NCBI RefSeq assembly: GCF_000155595.1
Contig: NZ_DS989904.1
Span: 504,477-568,476 of the forward strand
Direction: 5' to 3'
DNA: 64,000 nt
Source: Synechococcus sp. PCC 7335
GTDB lineage: Bacteria > Cyanobacteriota > Cyanobacteriia > Phormidesmidales > Phormidesmidaceae
In this document: one piece after another, positions 16,486-25,994 of the stretch
Layout: the number at the start of each line of letters is the position of its first letter
Numbering within the stretch: the first letter of the stretch is position 1
The notes under the pieces: model-generated
Database searches by the model: none
What the model was told of the DNA's origin: nothing
The model's input: the letters and a program-made list of their open reading frames with translations, nothing else
Position numbers and translations under genes: made by a program

Positions 16486-18190
16486 TTCAAACGCTGGGCG
16501 CACAGTTTGCGATCGCTATGAACTCATAGAAACTATTGGTCAAGGCTCAATGGGCAGAGTCTACCTAGCTAGTGACTCGCTCCTAGGCGGGATACCAGTA
16601 GCTGTCAAATTTTTGTCGCAAACGCTGTTGAACGAAAACATGCGAATGCGGTTCTTACGTGAGGCAATGACCTGCGCACAGCTCGGTCAAAGGAGTATTC
16701 ACGTAGTTCGAGTCACTGATTATGGTGTCAACGAAGACGAAGTGCCCTTCTATGTGATGGAGTATCTCAAGGGTAATAACATCGGCCAAGTGATTCAAAA
16801 AAAGCCTTTACCCGTACCCCGTTTTCTTGGGTTAACCCGTCAGATTCTATTAGGCCTAAAGACAGCGCACAGCGGCATTTCAGTCGACGGCAAAGTTGTG
16901 CCTATCATTCACCGCGATATCAAACCTAGCAATATACTAGTCACCATCGACCCTTCGATAGGTGAGCTGGTTAAGATTCTTGATTTTGGAATCGCTAAGC
17001 TGCTGCAAGAGGGTGACGAGCAGACAAGCACTTTCATGGGAACGTTGGCCTACGCTTCTCCAGAGCAGATGGAAGGTCGCAAGCTAGATAATCGCTCAGA
17101 CATCTACAGTCTAGGAGTGATGATGTATCAGATGCTAGCTAGCAAGCTGCCCGTCACACCGGGTAACAATACGTTCGGGAGCTGGTACAAAGCTCATAGG
17201 CTAACAGAACCAGAGCCTTTGATCAAAGCGTATAGGATTCCTAAAGAACTTAATGATGTAGTCATGGCTTGTCTCTCAAAACGACGAGCAGATAGACCTT
17301 CGACAGTAAGCGACATCATAGAAGCACTTTCTCCTTTAGAAAAGCGCTTTGGATCTAGCTTTCAAATTTCTCAAAGAATTAGCACTACACTTTCTAAACT
17401 TCCGATTGCCCAAAGGGACAGTCCACTCCCGGTAGGAGTAACCATTGCTAGACCCCTTCTTAGCAATGAATTAGATCTTCCATCAGCGCCTACCAAAACC
17501 GCTAAAGCAGGCAATTTGCACGATGCTCTAAACCAATCACCAGAAGCTATACCTATAGATGACCTAGAAGCAGCTTCTCAGAATCACCCAAAGCCTACAC
17601 GCTCACCTAATGAACAGTTTTACCTAGAGCAAAAGTGGCCCGCTGAGATACCGATTGCACAAGTCGTTTTCCCTCGCCTTCTGAGTCAGGCAGGCGAGAC
17701 TGCGGCTACGCTGTGGGCAATGATGCCGAATGCTGAAATCGAAAAGCGTATTCGCAATACTCGTTACAACAACTTTATATGTGCTATGACACCCCATCCT
17801 ATGGTGCTATGGCTAAGTGCGTTCTACAACCGAAATGATGGTCCTCGTTGGATGCCATGCTATTTAGATCTGAAAAAAGCCACTTCTCAGGCAATTCTGT
17901 GGCAGCTTACCCAAAACCGACAGTATCAAATTCTCTTCTTCACGCTGGAATCCCCCCACCATTGCTCTCGGGTTAAAAAGTTTAATGTCGCAACTAGTCA
18001 GCTCAAGCTGCTACAAAATTGGGCAGTAAGCGCTCGTCAGACCGCATCAATTGGTAGCCCAGCAGAAACTAAAGCGCTATTGAGGCGCGAGCTAGATAAC
18101 AACTTGAAGCCTAAAGTCACGATGAATTTTGAAGCTATGCACTCCGAGAAGCAGCCTGCTATGGATGCATCCCTAAGCTTTCTTAAGTAG
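16478..18190 (+). CDS. Serine/threonine protein kinase with an unknown C-terminal domain
   Basis: A Hanks-type kinase domain covers about residues 10-280: glycine loop IGQGSMGRVYLA, catalytic Lys in VAVKFL, HRDIKPSNIL catalytic loop, metal-binding DFGIAKL, and ASPEQMEGR in place of APE. The active-site residues are all present, so it should phosphorylate Ser/Thr. No transmembrane helix is evident. After a Pro/Ser-rich linker (about 300-400) comes a C-terminal region of roughly 150 residues (AEIPIAQVVFPRLLSQAGET onward, with Trp-rich LWLSAFYNRNDGPRWMPCYLDL) that I do not recognise. The ATG at 16478 is preferred over a GTG at 16445 because the kinase domain starts soon after it. Confidence 0.88.
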   Translation: MIDSNAGRTVCDRYELIETIGQGSMGRVYLASDSLLGGIPVAVKFLSQTLLNENMRMRFLREAMTCAQLGQRSIHVVRVTDYGVNEDEVPFYVMEYLKGNNIGQVIQKKPLPVPRFLGLTRQILLGLKTAHSGISVDGKVVPIIHRDIKPSNILVTIDPSIGELVKILDFGIAKLLQEGDEQTSTFMGTLAYASPEQMEGRKLDNRSDIYSLGVMMYQMLASKLPVTPGNNTFGSWYKAHRLTEPEPLIKAYRIPKELNDVVMACLSKRRADRPSTVSDIIEALSPLEKRFGSSFQISQRISTTLSKLPIAQRDSPLPVGVTIARPLLSNELDLPSAPTKTAKAGNLHDALNQSPEAIPIDDLEAASQNHPKPTRSPNEQFYLEQKWPAEIPIAQVVFPRLLSQAGETAATLWAMMPNAEIEKRIRNTRYNNFICAMTPHPMVLWLSAFYNRNDGPRWMPCYLDLKKATSQAILWQLTQNRQYQILFFTLESPHHCSRVKKFNVATSQLKLLQNWAVSARQTASIGSPAETKALLRRELDNNLKPKVTMNFEAMHSEKQPAMDASLSFLK

Positions 18191-18239
18191 CTTAGGAATA
18201 CCTTAGGGTCAGTGGGCTATCGGTAGCTATAACAGCTTT

Positions 18240-19115
18240 CTAGCCGCCATAGCGAGGAAAATGAACGATGGGATGCCAGGAGGCTCGCAACATAGCGCTG
18301 GTGAAGCTGGGAACAGTGAGCTTTAGCAAGCCTTTGCTCTTGCCAGTGCACACAGCGATCGCACTGATATCATGCACCTCACCTGACTTCAATATCTCCT
18401 CAACAGGGCTGCCCAAGCGCACTTCGGTTTCAATCTGACTACCTAATCCTCGTAGCTGTGCAGCGACTTTTTCTAGTTTTGACTTGGCTTCTTTAGTAAG
18501 GTCACTACTAGGAATTCTTCCACCACCGTCTATCACCCAGCTTAGTAGACAAGTTTGTGTTGCACACCCTGGATCAGCTTGAATTCTGGTTTTGACTTCA
18601 TCGACTAGGTGGTCTGCGCTCTCGCTCCCGTCATAGGGTAGCAAGAGATAATCAAACATATTCTGACAGCGCTGTGCTAGCTCGCTTTCACGATAGGTAG
18701 ATAGGAGCTGAGGGCGTAGAATCAGCAAAGGAACTTGAGTTTTTTCGGCTAATGCCATTGTGGTACTACCAAATAGCCGCTCGTTGAGTACAGAGCGCGT
18801 TGGCATTCCAGAAAAGATAATGTCGGGCCGATGCTCTTTGACTGCTCGGACAATATTGTCCGACGCTCTCCCTGAAGCAACTTCAATCTTAACGGTGGTT
18901 CCATCTGGCACAGCAGATTGAGCCACCGCTAGCCGTTCACGAGCTGCCTCAACCCGCTCTTCGTCTACACAGGGAATCTCTCTAGAGGTCATCAGCGGCA
19001 CATTGTGAAAAAACACAATATGGGTCATGCAACCTTTTGATAAATCTGGCACAAAGTCGACAAAGCGCTGAAGACTATCTGTAAAGTCAGTACAAATGAG
19101 CACACGCTTGAACAT
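18240..19115 (-). CDS. Tandem universal stress protein (two UspA domains)
   Basis: The 291 residues form two UspA-like domains. The first (about 1-145) begins FKRVLICTDFTD and ends with the nucleotide-loop-like block GMPTRSVLNERLFGSTTMAL. The second (about 155-288) begins DYLLLPYDGSESADHLVDEV and ends with AVCTGKSKGLLKLTVPS, a weaker version of the ATP-binding GxxGxGx9GS/T motif. UspA proteins respond to stress and often bind ATP; target and trigger are unknown. It is convergent with the kinase gene, 49 bases apart. Confidence 0.8.
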   Translation of the reverse strand: MFKRVLICTDFTDSLQRFVDFVPDLSKGCMTHIVFFHNVPLMTSREIPCVDEERVEAARERLAVAQSAVPDGTTVKIEVASGRASDNIVRAVKEHRPDIIFSGMPTRSVLNERLFGSTTMALAEKTQVPLLILRPQLLSTYRESELAQRCQNMFDYLLLPYDGSESADHLVDEVKTRIQADPGCATQTCLLSWVIDGGGRIPSSDLTKEAKSKLEKVAAQLRGLGSQIETEVRLGSPVEEILKSGEVHDISAIAVCTGKSKGLLKLTVPSFTSAMLRASWHPIVHFPRYGG

Positions 19116-19672
19116 AGAGTCGCACCGATAAACTGCCTTGGATGGAATGTCGTCCTAGATGAAATTCCTCGATGGAATATTTAGGAGAGTCCTTAAACAC
19201 TACCACCCCTTCTAAAGATAAACCTTATCCCTTTTGAACCGGATATAGCAGTTGAAAAAGTTCGTTAAGTATCGAATCCGGCAACATGCGAGCACGAGTG
19301 GGCACCCTAAGGATGGATTGCTCTTAGACCAACTCTTTGCTTAAACCATTGCTTGCTCTATCAAACCATTACTGCTCTATAGTTAAGAAAATAGCAAGAG
19401 TTAAGAAAATAGCAAGTAAGCAGATAGCAGCCCTTGCCTTGCCAGCTACTAAGTTTCTTCTGCCAGATTTTCACCGACAGCAAGATCAGTCCATAGGATA
19501 GCGTCGGTCAGCGTAGCCAAATCAACGCTAAAAAGACATACCGTAACAAATGAGGTAATAGATAATTGCCCATATATGTGGCAAAGTTGCCTTCTAGAAG
19601 CCAACTTCTACAAGGTTGGCAAATCCCTCTGGAAAATCGTCTAGAAAGCGTTTCATCTCTCTAGAACCAGAC
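19116..19672. other. Spacer UspA gene-ABC1 kinase gene
   Basis: The 557-base spacer holds a perfect 18-bp tandem duplication (19381-19416) and, near 19595-19620, a small structure GCCAAC...GTTGGC on the minus strand beyond the ABC1 gene that lacks a T tail. I find no gene. Confidence 0.5.
19381..19416. repeat. 18-bp perfect tandem duplication
   Basis: AGTTAAGAAAATAGCAAG occurs at 19381-19398 and again at 19399-19416, without change. Confidence 0.9.
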
Positions 19673-21679
19673 CTAAGGCATTCTATCTGCTTTCTTAATT
19701 CGCATCAAAAGACGAATGAGTGTCACTCCTGATAAAACGGCGATCGCACCCATGATTAGCGCTGCCAAAGTATATTCAAATATCAGCAGCAGTGTCGCTG
19801 AGAGGGTGAACGTACCAACTAGCAAAGTGTAGCTGTTCGCTAAAGACAGATCGCTGTTGCGACGAAGAATGCGATCGCTCTCAATAGAACGAACTCTCAC
19901 CCGAATGTCACCTCGATCGAGTCGATCAAGCGTATCTTCTATACGTCTAGGCAAACTAAGCGCGGAGCTACCCACTTGCGCGGCTTGCCGACTAATCTCA
20001 CCCAAAAGACCGTTGGGCTCACCAGGCATACCATTTGTCATAAGTTCTGTCGCGTAGGGTTTAGCGGCCTCCATAAAGTTGAACTCTGGGTCAAGCCCTT
20101 TACCTACCCCTTCTAGAGTCGAAAAAGCTCGCATCACGAACGTGAACGTCGCTGGAAATCGAAATGGTTGGTCATAGGCAACCGCATATAGATCATCGCT
20201 AATCGCCGTCACCGATTGCTCCTCGAACGGCTTATCCATCATGTTATCTAGGATGTACTGAATCGAACGGCGTACCGGACCCATATCATCAATCTGAGCA
20301 AGTGCACCGAGTTCGACTAACGACTTCATGACCAAACCCGCATCCCGCTGAGCGATACCAAAAAACGTATCCATCAGCCGAGTCCGAGTGACTGCCTGAA
20401 TTTGACCCATCATGCCAAAATCGTAAAAGATGAGCGCCCCATCTGTATCAACTGCAATGTTGCCAGGGTGGGGGTCCGCATGGAAAAATCCATCTGTTAG
20501 CAGTTGGCGTAGATAAGCCTCAGCGCCTAGCCTAGCCAAACGCTTACGATCGAGTCCTGCCGACTCAAGTGCCTCGTAATGACTGATCTTAATTCCAGGC
20601 ATGTACTCTAGCGTCAGCACCTTAGGCGAAGTATATCGCCAGTAGATACGCGGTACCTTCACCCAGTCGACGCCTCTAAAATTGCGCCGAAATTTATCAC
20701 CGTTTCGGCCCTCATGTAGAAAATCGATTTCCAACCATAGCAATCGACAGCATTCTGCGTAGATACCGAGCCAATCGCGACCGCGCCCCCACTCTTTGTG
20801 ATTTTGAAAATATTCAGCAATTCCCTTCAAGATAGAAAGATCAATCTCAAAAAGTCGCGACAGCCCCGGACGCTGAATTTTAACAACAACTTCTTCTCCC
20901 GAATGCAGCTCAGCGCAATGCACTTGGCCTAAGCTAGCCGCGGCGATAGGGACAGGCTCAAAACTCTTGTACAACTCAGCCAGCGGACGGCCAAAGTCAT
21001 CTTCTATTGTGCTTTTGACCTTTTCGTAGCTGAAGGCAGGCACACGGTCTTGCAGCTTCGCCAGCTCTTCGACATATTCAATGGGGAAAAGGTCAGCTCT
21101 TGTAGAGAACAACTGACCAATCTTGATAAAAGTAGGCCCCAAGCTCAAGCAGGTTTCTCGAATCCAAACTGCCATGTCCTTACGGCGTTTGGTTTGCTTT
21201 TCAGGCGTTATCTTTCCGCCATAGCTCCAAGCTTTTCCATAGAGCCAGCGCTTTGCGAGCAGCTTCAAGACAAACGACCAAATATCTATGAATCTTTGAG
21301 GTCGTGAATAGGTGCCCTTATTCCAGCGGTAGTCACCGTCCTTGTAAGTGCTACTAATATAAGCATCAGTAGCATTTGCAGCTGACCCTTGAATGGCCAC
21401 TTCTCTAATCGATTTTGTTCTTGCGACTTCTTGCTCAGCAAGTCTTTCTTCAAGAACTGAACTAGGAACAACCGGAACCGAGTTGATAGAATGCCGCGAA
21501 GCTATGTCTTCAAGGGAAATCTTCTCCCCGGCATGACTTCCGTTGTGGGCTAAATGGTTGTGAGCTAGACGAGTGTTAGACAAATGGTCGTGGGCTATAC
21601 GAGCTTCTACGGCAGGCCGATCAGTCTGCTGCGGTGCTGTCGCTGGGCGGGGCTCACTGTCTCTGGGAACGGCGGTCAC
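19673..21679 (-). CDS. ABC1/UbiB-family atypical protein kinase
   Basis: The 668-residue protein has the ABC1 (UbiB/ADCK) kinase-like fold at about 190-450: the family-specific KxGQ block FIKIGQLFSTRADLFP, the Ala-rich loop AAASLGQVHCAEL in place of the Gly loop, catalytic Lys in VVVKIQRPG, DGFFHADPHPGN and YDFGMMGQ. Two hydrophobic helices near the C-terminus (about 612-655) suggest membrane anchoring. In cyanobacteria and plastids such proteins act in isoprenoid-quinone metabolism and photoprotection. The N-terminal 110 residues are extra, with a 10-residue degenerate repeat (IAHDHLSNTR / LAHNHLAHNG) made by a 30-base duplication. Several family members per cyanobacterial genome are usual. 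Confidence 0.88.
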   Translation of the reverse strand: MTAVPRDSEPRPATAPQQTDRPAVEARIAHDHLSNTRLAHNHLAHNGSHAGEKISLEDIASRHSINSVPVVPSSVLEERLAEQEVARTKSIREVAIQGSAANATDAYISSTYKDGDYRWNKGTYSRPQRFIDIWSFVLKLLAKRWLYGKAWSYGGKITPEKQTKRRKDMAVWIRETCLSLGPTFIKIGQLFSTRADLFPIEYVEELAKLQDRVPAFSYEKVKSTIEDDFGRPLAELYKSFEPVPIAAASLGQVHCAELHSGEEVVVKIQRPGLSRLFEIDLSILKGIAEYFQNHKEWGRGRDWLGIYAECCRLLWLEIDFLHEGRNGDKFRRNFRGVDWVKVPRIYWRYTSPKVLTLEYMPGIKISHYEALESAGLDRKRLARLGAEAYLRQLLTDGFFHADPHPGNIAVDTDGALIFYDFGMMGQIQAVTRTRLMDTFFGIAQRDAGLVMKSLVELGALAQIDDMGPVRRSIQYILDNMMDKPFEEQSVTAISDDLYAVAYDQPFRFPATFTFVMRAFSTLEGVGKGLDPEFNFMEAAKPYATELMTNGMPGEPNGLLGEISRQAAQVGSSALSLPRRIEDTLDRLDRGDIRVRVRSIESDRILRRNSDLSLANSYTLLVGTFTLSATLLLIFEYTLAALIMGAIAVLSGVTLIRLLMRIKKADRMP
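21551..21603. repeat. Degenerate 30-bp tandem repeat in the ABC1 gene
   Basis: AAATGGT(T/C)GTG(A/G)GCTA(G/T)ACGAG occurs at about 21552-21573 and 21582-21603, 30 bases apart. It encodes a His/Asn-rich 10-residue repeat in the N-terminal extension, keeping the frame. Confidence 0.75.
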
Positions 21680-21823
21680 TCAGTTTTCCTGGGCTAAAAA
21701 AAGTTTATGAGAGTAATGTTTTTAAAACTGAGTCAAGACCAACATGGTCGTACTCTGCAACATGGTAGAACAGCTTGCAGACTTAATCTAACAAATACAA
21801 CTAGAAAAGTCAGTTCAAAGAAT

Positions 21824-22141
21824 TTAGTTTTGACGATACTGCTGTATGGCAGCTCTTGCCTGCGCAATCTCAGCTCTTAAGTTGTCAATAGTCATTTGTA
21901 GATCTTCGACATCTCCGCCAGTTGTAGACCCTGTGCCGGTTGCAACGCTATCCGAAGTCACACCAGCGGCAGCCTGTTCCTGCTCCGCCCTAGCCATTAC
22001 CTCTTCAGTAAACTGGCGGAAATATTCACGCTGCTCAGCATCGAACTTTCCTAGCTTACCTAGACCGTCACTAACTAGATGCTCGGCTCTTTCACTCACA
22101 GCCGCTGCCAGCGCACGTCCTACAAAAAAAGCTTGCAGCAT
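21824..22141 (-). CDS. Conserved cyanobacterial small protein (DUF6825-like)
   Basis: The 105-residue protein starts LQAFFVGRALAAAVSERAEH, then has a charged helical region (GKLGKFDAEQREYFRQFTEE) and a C-terminal coiled-coil-like helix (LQMTIDNLRAEIAQARAAIQ) after a flexible Gly/Thr linker at about 64-77. I know this layout as a conserved cyanobacterial/plastid family, annotated as DUF6825, of unknown function. No signal peptide or membrane helix. It is 144 bases upstream of the ABC1 gene in the same orientation. Confidence 0.65.
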   Translation of the reverse strand: MLQAFFVGRALAAAVSERAEHLVSDGLGKLGKFDAEQREYFRQFTEEVMARAEQEQAAAGVTSDSVATGTGSTTGGDVEDLQMTIDNLRAEIAQARAAIQQYRQN

Positions 22142-22306
22142 TGATTCACTCAGTAAATGGGTTGCGTTTCTACCTTTGCAATTATAAACATCCTTTCGTG
22201 CTTCTCGCAGACAGAGATCAGCAAAATCATTCTTTCAGAGGATAGTACGAGCGCTGTATTGCCTTCTACTCCTCTGTCACCTCAGCTAGTTTCCAAGCGA
22301 GCACGT

Positions 22307-22831
22307 CTATTGGGAGAACGGCCTGTATTCACTATCCGGCTCATAATAGGGTTCAAAAGCAGGATCTTCGAGATCAGGAATAGTTATGTCTTGCCCATCG
22401 GAATCGAAGCTCACAGGTTCACGCAATAGCGGCCCACTACGAAGCCGCTCTAAGGGAGCTTGCATATATTGAGAAGGTCGACCAGACCTGCTAGCAAACT
22501 CATCAAAGCTACTGGGATAGTTCGTACTTTCTTGACCGATTTCAGGCGTATCGTTATGGGGTGGAGAGGCCAGTCCACTACTGCTAGGCTCTGGCAAAGT
22601 AGTCGACCAGTTTGATGAGGTAGGGAAAGTCTGTATCGGGCTAAGGAAGCTAGCATCAGGTGAGCTAGTCAGTAGGAACCGAATGACTGCGCCGCTAACG
22701 AGCCCAATCAATCCAGCCATGCCTGCGGTGATAGTCAGGGCCTGAGAAAGCGATAAGGGGCGCACATCTAACTTGTTTTTGATGACTGTGTGTGGCGCTC
22801 TTGGCTTTTGCTTGGAAGGCGATATAGACAT
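22307..22831 (-). CDS. Hypothetical single-span membrane protein, Pro/Ser-rich
   Basis: I recognise no domain. The 174 residues comprise a basic N-terminus (1-28), one membrane helix at about 29-54 (LSQALTITAGMAGLIGLVSG), then a Ser/Pro/Asp/Glu-rich tail of about 120 residues that is probably disordered and lies outside the membrane if positive-inside holds. The acidic end (DLEDPAFEPYYEPDSEY) is notable. Short, tail-anchored-like proteins of this kind are common in cyanobacteria and evolve quickly. Confidence 0.6.
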   Translation of the reverse strand: MSISPSKQKPRAPHTVIKNKLDVRPLSLSQALTITAGMAGLIGLVSGAVIRFLLTSSPDASFLSPIQTFPTSSNWSTTLPEPSSSGLASPPHNDTPEIGQESTNYPSSFDEFASRSGRPSQYMQAPLERLRSGPLLREPVSFDSDGQDITIPDLEDPAFEPYYEPDSEYRPFSQ

Positions 22832-22963
22832 GAAAATGCCTTACGTTAAACGGCTGGCTTAATGAAAGTCGTGTAAAAGATTCGATCGAGAGAAGGGCTG
22901 TGAAAGCATTCTCCGGGCATAGCTACAAGCTGACGGAATTACAAGCTGGCGTAATAAGGATGA

Positions 22964-22995
22964 CAAGATGACAAATATACAAGATGACAAATATA
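22964..22995. repeat. 16-bp perfect tandem duplication
   Basis: CAAGATGACAAATATA occurs at 22964-22979 and 22980-22995 in the spacer between the hypothetical membrane protein gene and the CCA-type enzyme gene. Confidence 0.9.
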
Positions 22996-23038
22996 AATGA
23001 TTGCGTAGCTTCGAGAACGTTCACCCAGAAACCATTAC

Positions 23039-24517
23039 CTAGAGAGAATACTGACTTAGGACATATTGTTCGGCTGATTCCTCAGTAGTGAGGGTACCGT
23101 CTAACTGCTGCTGGTGAACGTCTGCTAGGATTTTTTTGAATTGAGGACCCGGTGAGTAGCCAAGTCGTTTCAGAGTACCACCATTGATTAACGGGGATAT
23201 GAGCGCAAGATCAGTTAGGTAGAGCCAAATCGACGCGCCTAGTATGCGAGGATGGCGATCGGCCATCAGCAGTAGCTCCGCGTGTGAATGCGACTGAAAT
23301 ATCTTATACACTTTGCTACGTGAAAGAGCAGATCCGTGGACCTGTGCTTTCAACTGCGATTTCAACTGTGTCTCGCAGGCGTGAATATTGCGCAGGCGAT
23401 ACTGGCTTTGAGCACTAAGATTAAGTGAGTTAGCCACGCGATTACACCGCTCTGGGCCAAGCTGGGCAAGCATTAATTCTAGCAGCAGTATCCACCTAGG
23501 CTGGCTTACCTCAAACTTGTGTACCCACCGATCCATTCGTCGTAGCTGCTGCAACAGTCCAGGCGAGAGGGCTAAGTTCTCATCCAAACAAGCTAGCGCA
23601 CCCAGTTCATCTAGCCAAACTAAAGACTGTTCCCATCCTGATTCCTCTAATAAGTACTTCAACTCTGCTTGTAGCCGGGACTGCAAAGCAGGAACCTTTT
23701 TGTATTTGGAGCGGGATTTTTCGTATATTCCACTTTTTACAGCGCTTCGTGCAAGCTGCTGCGTTTGAGCCTCAAGATCGAAGCCTAGTCGCACCGCGAA
23801 CCTTACCGCGCGGAAGATACGAGTGGGATCTTCGATAAAGCTATCTGTATGTAGCACGCGTACTAAGCGCTGCTGTAGATCTGCTTGGCCATTAAAGATA
23901 TCGAGCAGCTGCCCTGGCTGAGAACCAGTTAGCTTTAGCGCGATCGCATTGATCGTAAAATCACGTCGATAGAGGTCTCGATAAATATCACTAGGTTCTA
24001 CTGCAGGATTCGCCGCTGGGTAAGCATAGAATTCTGTTCTGGCCGTAGCAATATCAATCTGCCAAGACTGCCACGTCAGCGTTGCTGTTTGAAACTGGCC
24101 ATGAACCTGCGCTTCTATCTCTGGGTATTCAGCTTGGATAGCCTCTGCTAAAATCACACCCGCCCCTACGGCGGTCTCATCAGCCGTATTGACTTGGTTT
24201 TCCACTACCAAATCAATATCTGTCAGAGGCAAAGAATTTTCTACTTTAGATCCTGCTCTGTCATTTCCTACTCTATTCAACAGCAAATCTCGAACGGCAC
24301 CGCCTACGATATAGAGAGACCAACCTCTTCGCGCAGAGGCCTCTGCTATCATCATTAGCACCGGCCAGATTTCTGCCATACGCTCTTTAAGCTGCTGATA
24401 CAGCTTCTCTGAGTAGTCCCTCTTCTCGCCATCTCGATCACCTCCACCTTTATTACCTAAGTGCTTTCGAGGCACATCTAAAGCCATAGCCACGTCCTGA
24501 GTTGTCCGCTTCGACAA
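23039..24517 (-). CDS. tRNA nucleotidyltransferase / poly(A) polymerase family protein
   Basis: This class II nucleotidyltransferase adds CCA (or C, A, or poly(A)) to RNA 3' ends. The head domain has LYIVGGAVRDLLL (68-80) and the metal-binding DIDLVV (100-105), then RDFTINAIAL and the neck block DPTRIFRAVRFAVRLGF. The C-terminal body (about 280-490) is helical and poorly conserved. A 45-residue charged N-terminal extension precedes the head. Some cyanobacteria split CCA and A addition between two enzymes, so the exact activity cannot be assigned from sequence. Confidence 0.85.
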   Translation of the reverse strand: MSKRTTQDVAMALDVPRKHLGNKGGGDRDGEKRDYSEKLYQQLKERMAEIWPVLMMIAEASARRGWSLYIVGGAVRDLLLNRVGNDRAGSKVENSLPLTDIDLVVENQVNTADETAVGAGVILAEAIQAEYPEIEAQVHGQFQTATLTWQSWQIDIATARTEFYAYPAANPAVEPSDIYRDLYRRDFTINAIALKLTGSQPGQLLDIFNGQADLQQRLVRVLHTDSFIEDPTRIFRAVRFAVRLGFDLEAQTQQLARSAVKSGIYEKSRSKYKKVPALQSRLQAELKYLLEESGWEQSLVWLDELGALACLDENLALSPGLLQQLRRMDRWVHKFEVSQPRWILLLELMLAQLGPERCNRVANSLNLSAQSQYRLRNIHACETQLKSQLKAQVHGSALSRSKVYKIFQSHSHAELLLMADRHPRILGASIWLYLTDLALISPLINGGTLKRLGYSPGPQFKKILADVHQQQLDGTLTTEESAEQYVLSQYSL

Positions 24518-24656
24518 GTAGATCTAGCAGTTCTTTTCATTTTTCCTAATAGGAACTTTTGCAAGGGTCCTGATTTTTGATAGCTTAGCTATATAGGATC
24601 ATCAGTGATAGCTTCTGTTGAGCCTGCTTAAATAATGTTTTGAGAGTACAAAGATC

Positions 24657-24845
24657 ATGTCTGTTATCTTCCAGCTAGCTCTGTTTGTTTTGGTGCTTTG
24701 GTCTTTCGTCATGATTGTTGGCGTACCGGTCGCGTATGCTTCACCGAGTAACTGGGACCAGTCCAAGCGTCTAATCTTCTTGGGCTCTATCGTCTGGGGT
24801 GTGCTAGTTGTCCTAGTTGGCGGGCTGAACTACCTTGTTGTTTGA
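24657..24845 (+). CDS. psbZ: Photosystem II protein PsbZ (Ycf9)
   Basis: PsbZ is a small, two-helix subunit at the edge of the photosystem II core that helps antenna and dimer organisation. The 62 residues show the diagnostic plan: helix 1 (about 3-27), the lumenal-stromal connecting block [14 protein letters not shown], and helix 2 (about 39-60) ending NYLVV. It is followed after 85 bases by ribH, an order seen in other cyanobacteria. Confidence 0.96.
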   Translation: MSVIFQLALFVLVLWSFVMIVGVPVAYASPSNWDQSKRLIFLGSIVWGVLVVLVGGLNYLVV

Positions 24846-24930
24846 TCGCCCCATTGTTTGATTGATCGTAACCTCAACGCTAAATCGGCTTCGCTTTTCT
24901 TAATTTTCACCCTAAGCTCCTAAGACCCTT

Positions 24931-25482
24931 ATGGCAGTTTTCGAAGGCAATTTTACTCAGTCGAGCCATATGAAGTATGCCTTCGTGATTGGCAGATTTA
25001 ATGATTTAGTCACCACAAAGCTGCTAGCAGGTGCTCAAGACTGCTTGAAACGTCACGGTGTGAGCATCGATCCACAAGGCACTCAAGTAGATTACATTTG
25101 GGCACCTGGATGCTTCGAGATCCCGCCGCTAGCCAGACAGCTAGCACTAAGTGGAAACTACGATGCCATCATCTGTTTAGGAGCTGTAATTCGTGGTAGT
25201 ACCCCACATTTTGACTACGTTGCCGCTGAGGTTGCTAAAGGTATTGCAGCTACTAGCTTTCAGACAGGGGTACCAGTTGTTTTTGGCGTGCTCACAACAG
25301 ACACCATGCAACAGGCATTGGAAAGAGCCGGGATTAAAAGTAATTTAGGCTGGAGCTACGCTATGAGTGCATTAGAAATGGCTAGCTTGATGACACAAGT
25401 AAAGAATGGACGCCCCGCTATGAACGGGATGCTTACAGATAGGCAATCAGCTGCGCTACCGACTGCGGCAGAATCGAGCTAA
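24931..25482 (+). CDS. ribH: 6,7-dimethyl-8-ribityllumazine synthase
   Basis: RibH joins the ribitylaminouracil and dihydroxybutanone phosphate to make lumazine, the next-to-last step to riboflavin; it assembles into large shells. Motifs are [17 protein letters not shown] (substrate-binding N-terminal block), [30 protein letters not shown] with the phosphate-binding and catalytic His, and [17 protein letters not shown]. The 183-residue length includes a C-terminal tail of about 20 residues beyond the core. It lies downstream of psbZ. Confidence 0.95.
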   Translation: MAVFEGNFTQSSHMKYAFVIGRFNDLVTTKLLAGAQDCLKRHGVSIDPQGTQVDYIWAPGCFEIPPLARQLALSGNYDAIICLGAVIRGSTPHFDYVAAEVAKGIAATSFQTGVPVVFGVLTTDTMQQALERAGIKSNLGWSYAMSALEMASLMTQVKNGRPAMNGMLTDRQSAALPTAAESS

Positions 25483-25547
25483 CTTTAAGCATAGTAAGTC
25501 AAGCGTTAGACAAATTGATTTCAGCAGTCTAGGAGATATTTGCAGGG

Positions 25548-25576
25548 TTGACAAATGCGTCCTAATTTGCGAGATT
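25548..25576 (+). promoter_or_regulatory. Candidate promoter of tRNA-Gly
   Basis: A perfect TTGACA at 25548-25553 is followed after 17 bases by the weak -10 GAGATT (25571-25576). Initiation would fall about 17 bases before the tRNA. Only the -35 is convincing. Confidence 0.35.
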
Positions 25577-25599
25577 GGTAAAAGTCTAAAAAGGCAAGT

Positions 25600-25671
25600 G
25601 CGGGTGTAGCTCAGTGGTAGAGCGCAACCTTGCCAAGGTTGATGTCGAGAGTTCGAATCTCTTCACCCGCT
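25600..25671 (+). tRNA. tRNA-Gly (GCC)
   Basis: The 72-base cloverleaf is complete: acceptor GCGGGTG/CACCCGC (25600-25606 with 25664-25670), discriminator T at 25671, D-arm with AGCTCAGTGGTAGAGC, anticodon stem CAACC/GGTTG enclosing TTGCCAA with anticodon GCC at 25632-25634, and T-arm GAGAGTTCGAATCTC. CCA is not encoded and must be added after transcription. Confidence 0.97.
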
Positions 25672-25994
25672 TATCAGCTATTGAATCTTTAAACCTAGTT
25701 AATTGAAGCTTGGTTTCTAAAGCTTGGTCCCTTGAGCTTAGCAGCTTAATTTTAGTAGTTATCTGGGCTATTAATTAGTAGTCAAGCTAGAATTAACTGC
25801 CCAGATATGACTGTTGCATTGACTGGCGCTCAAAGTAGCTGCGCCCCACCGTAGTTGACCGTAGTTGCCCTTAGAGCCTATATGTGCTTCGTCGCTAGTA
25901 GACCATATCTGCTGTTCGCTTTGATATCTACAGTCTTAGCGATCATAGGTACACTTTATTTAACTCTACCTATTCCTATCTGGTACGACTGCTA
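25672..25994. other. Spacer tRNA-Gly to zinc-ribbon gene
   Basis: The 323-base spacer contains a large imperfect inverted repeat (25760-25807). I see no gene and no T-tract terminator. Confidence 0.55.
25760..25807. repeat. Large imperfect inverted repeat
   Basis: A 17-position stem (25760-25776 with 25791-25807) pairs at 15 positions, with two adjacent mismatches after TATCTGGGC, and has a 14-base loop. No T run follows on either strand, so it is not a standard terminator. Confidence 0.7.
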
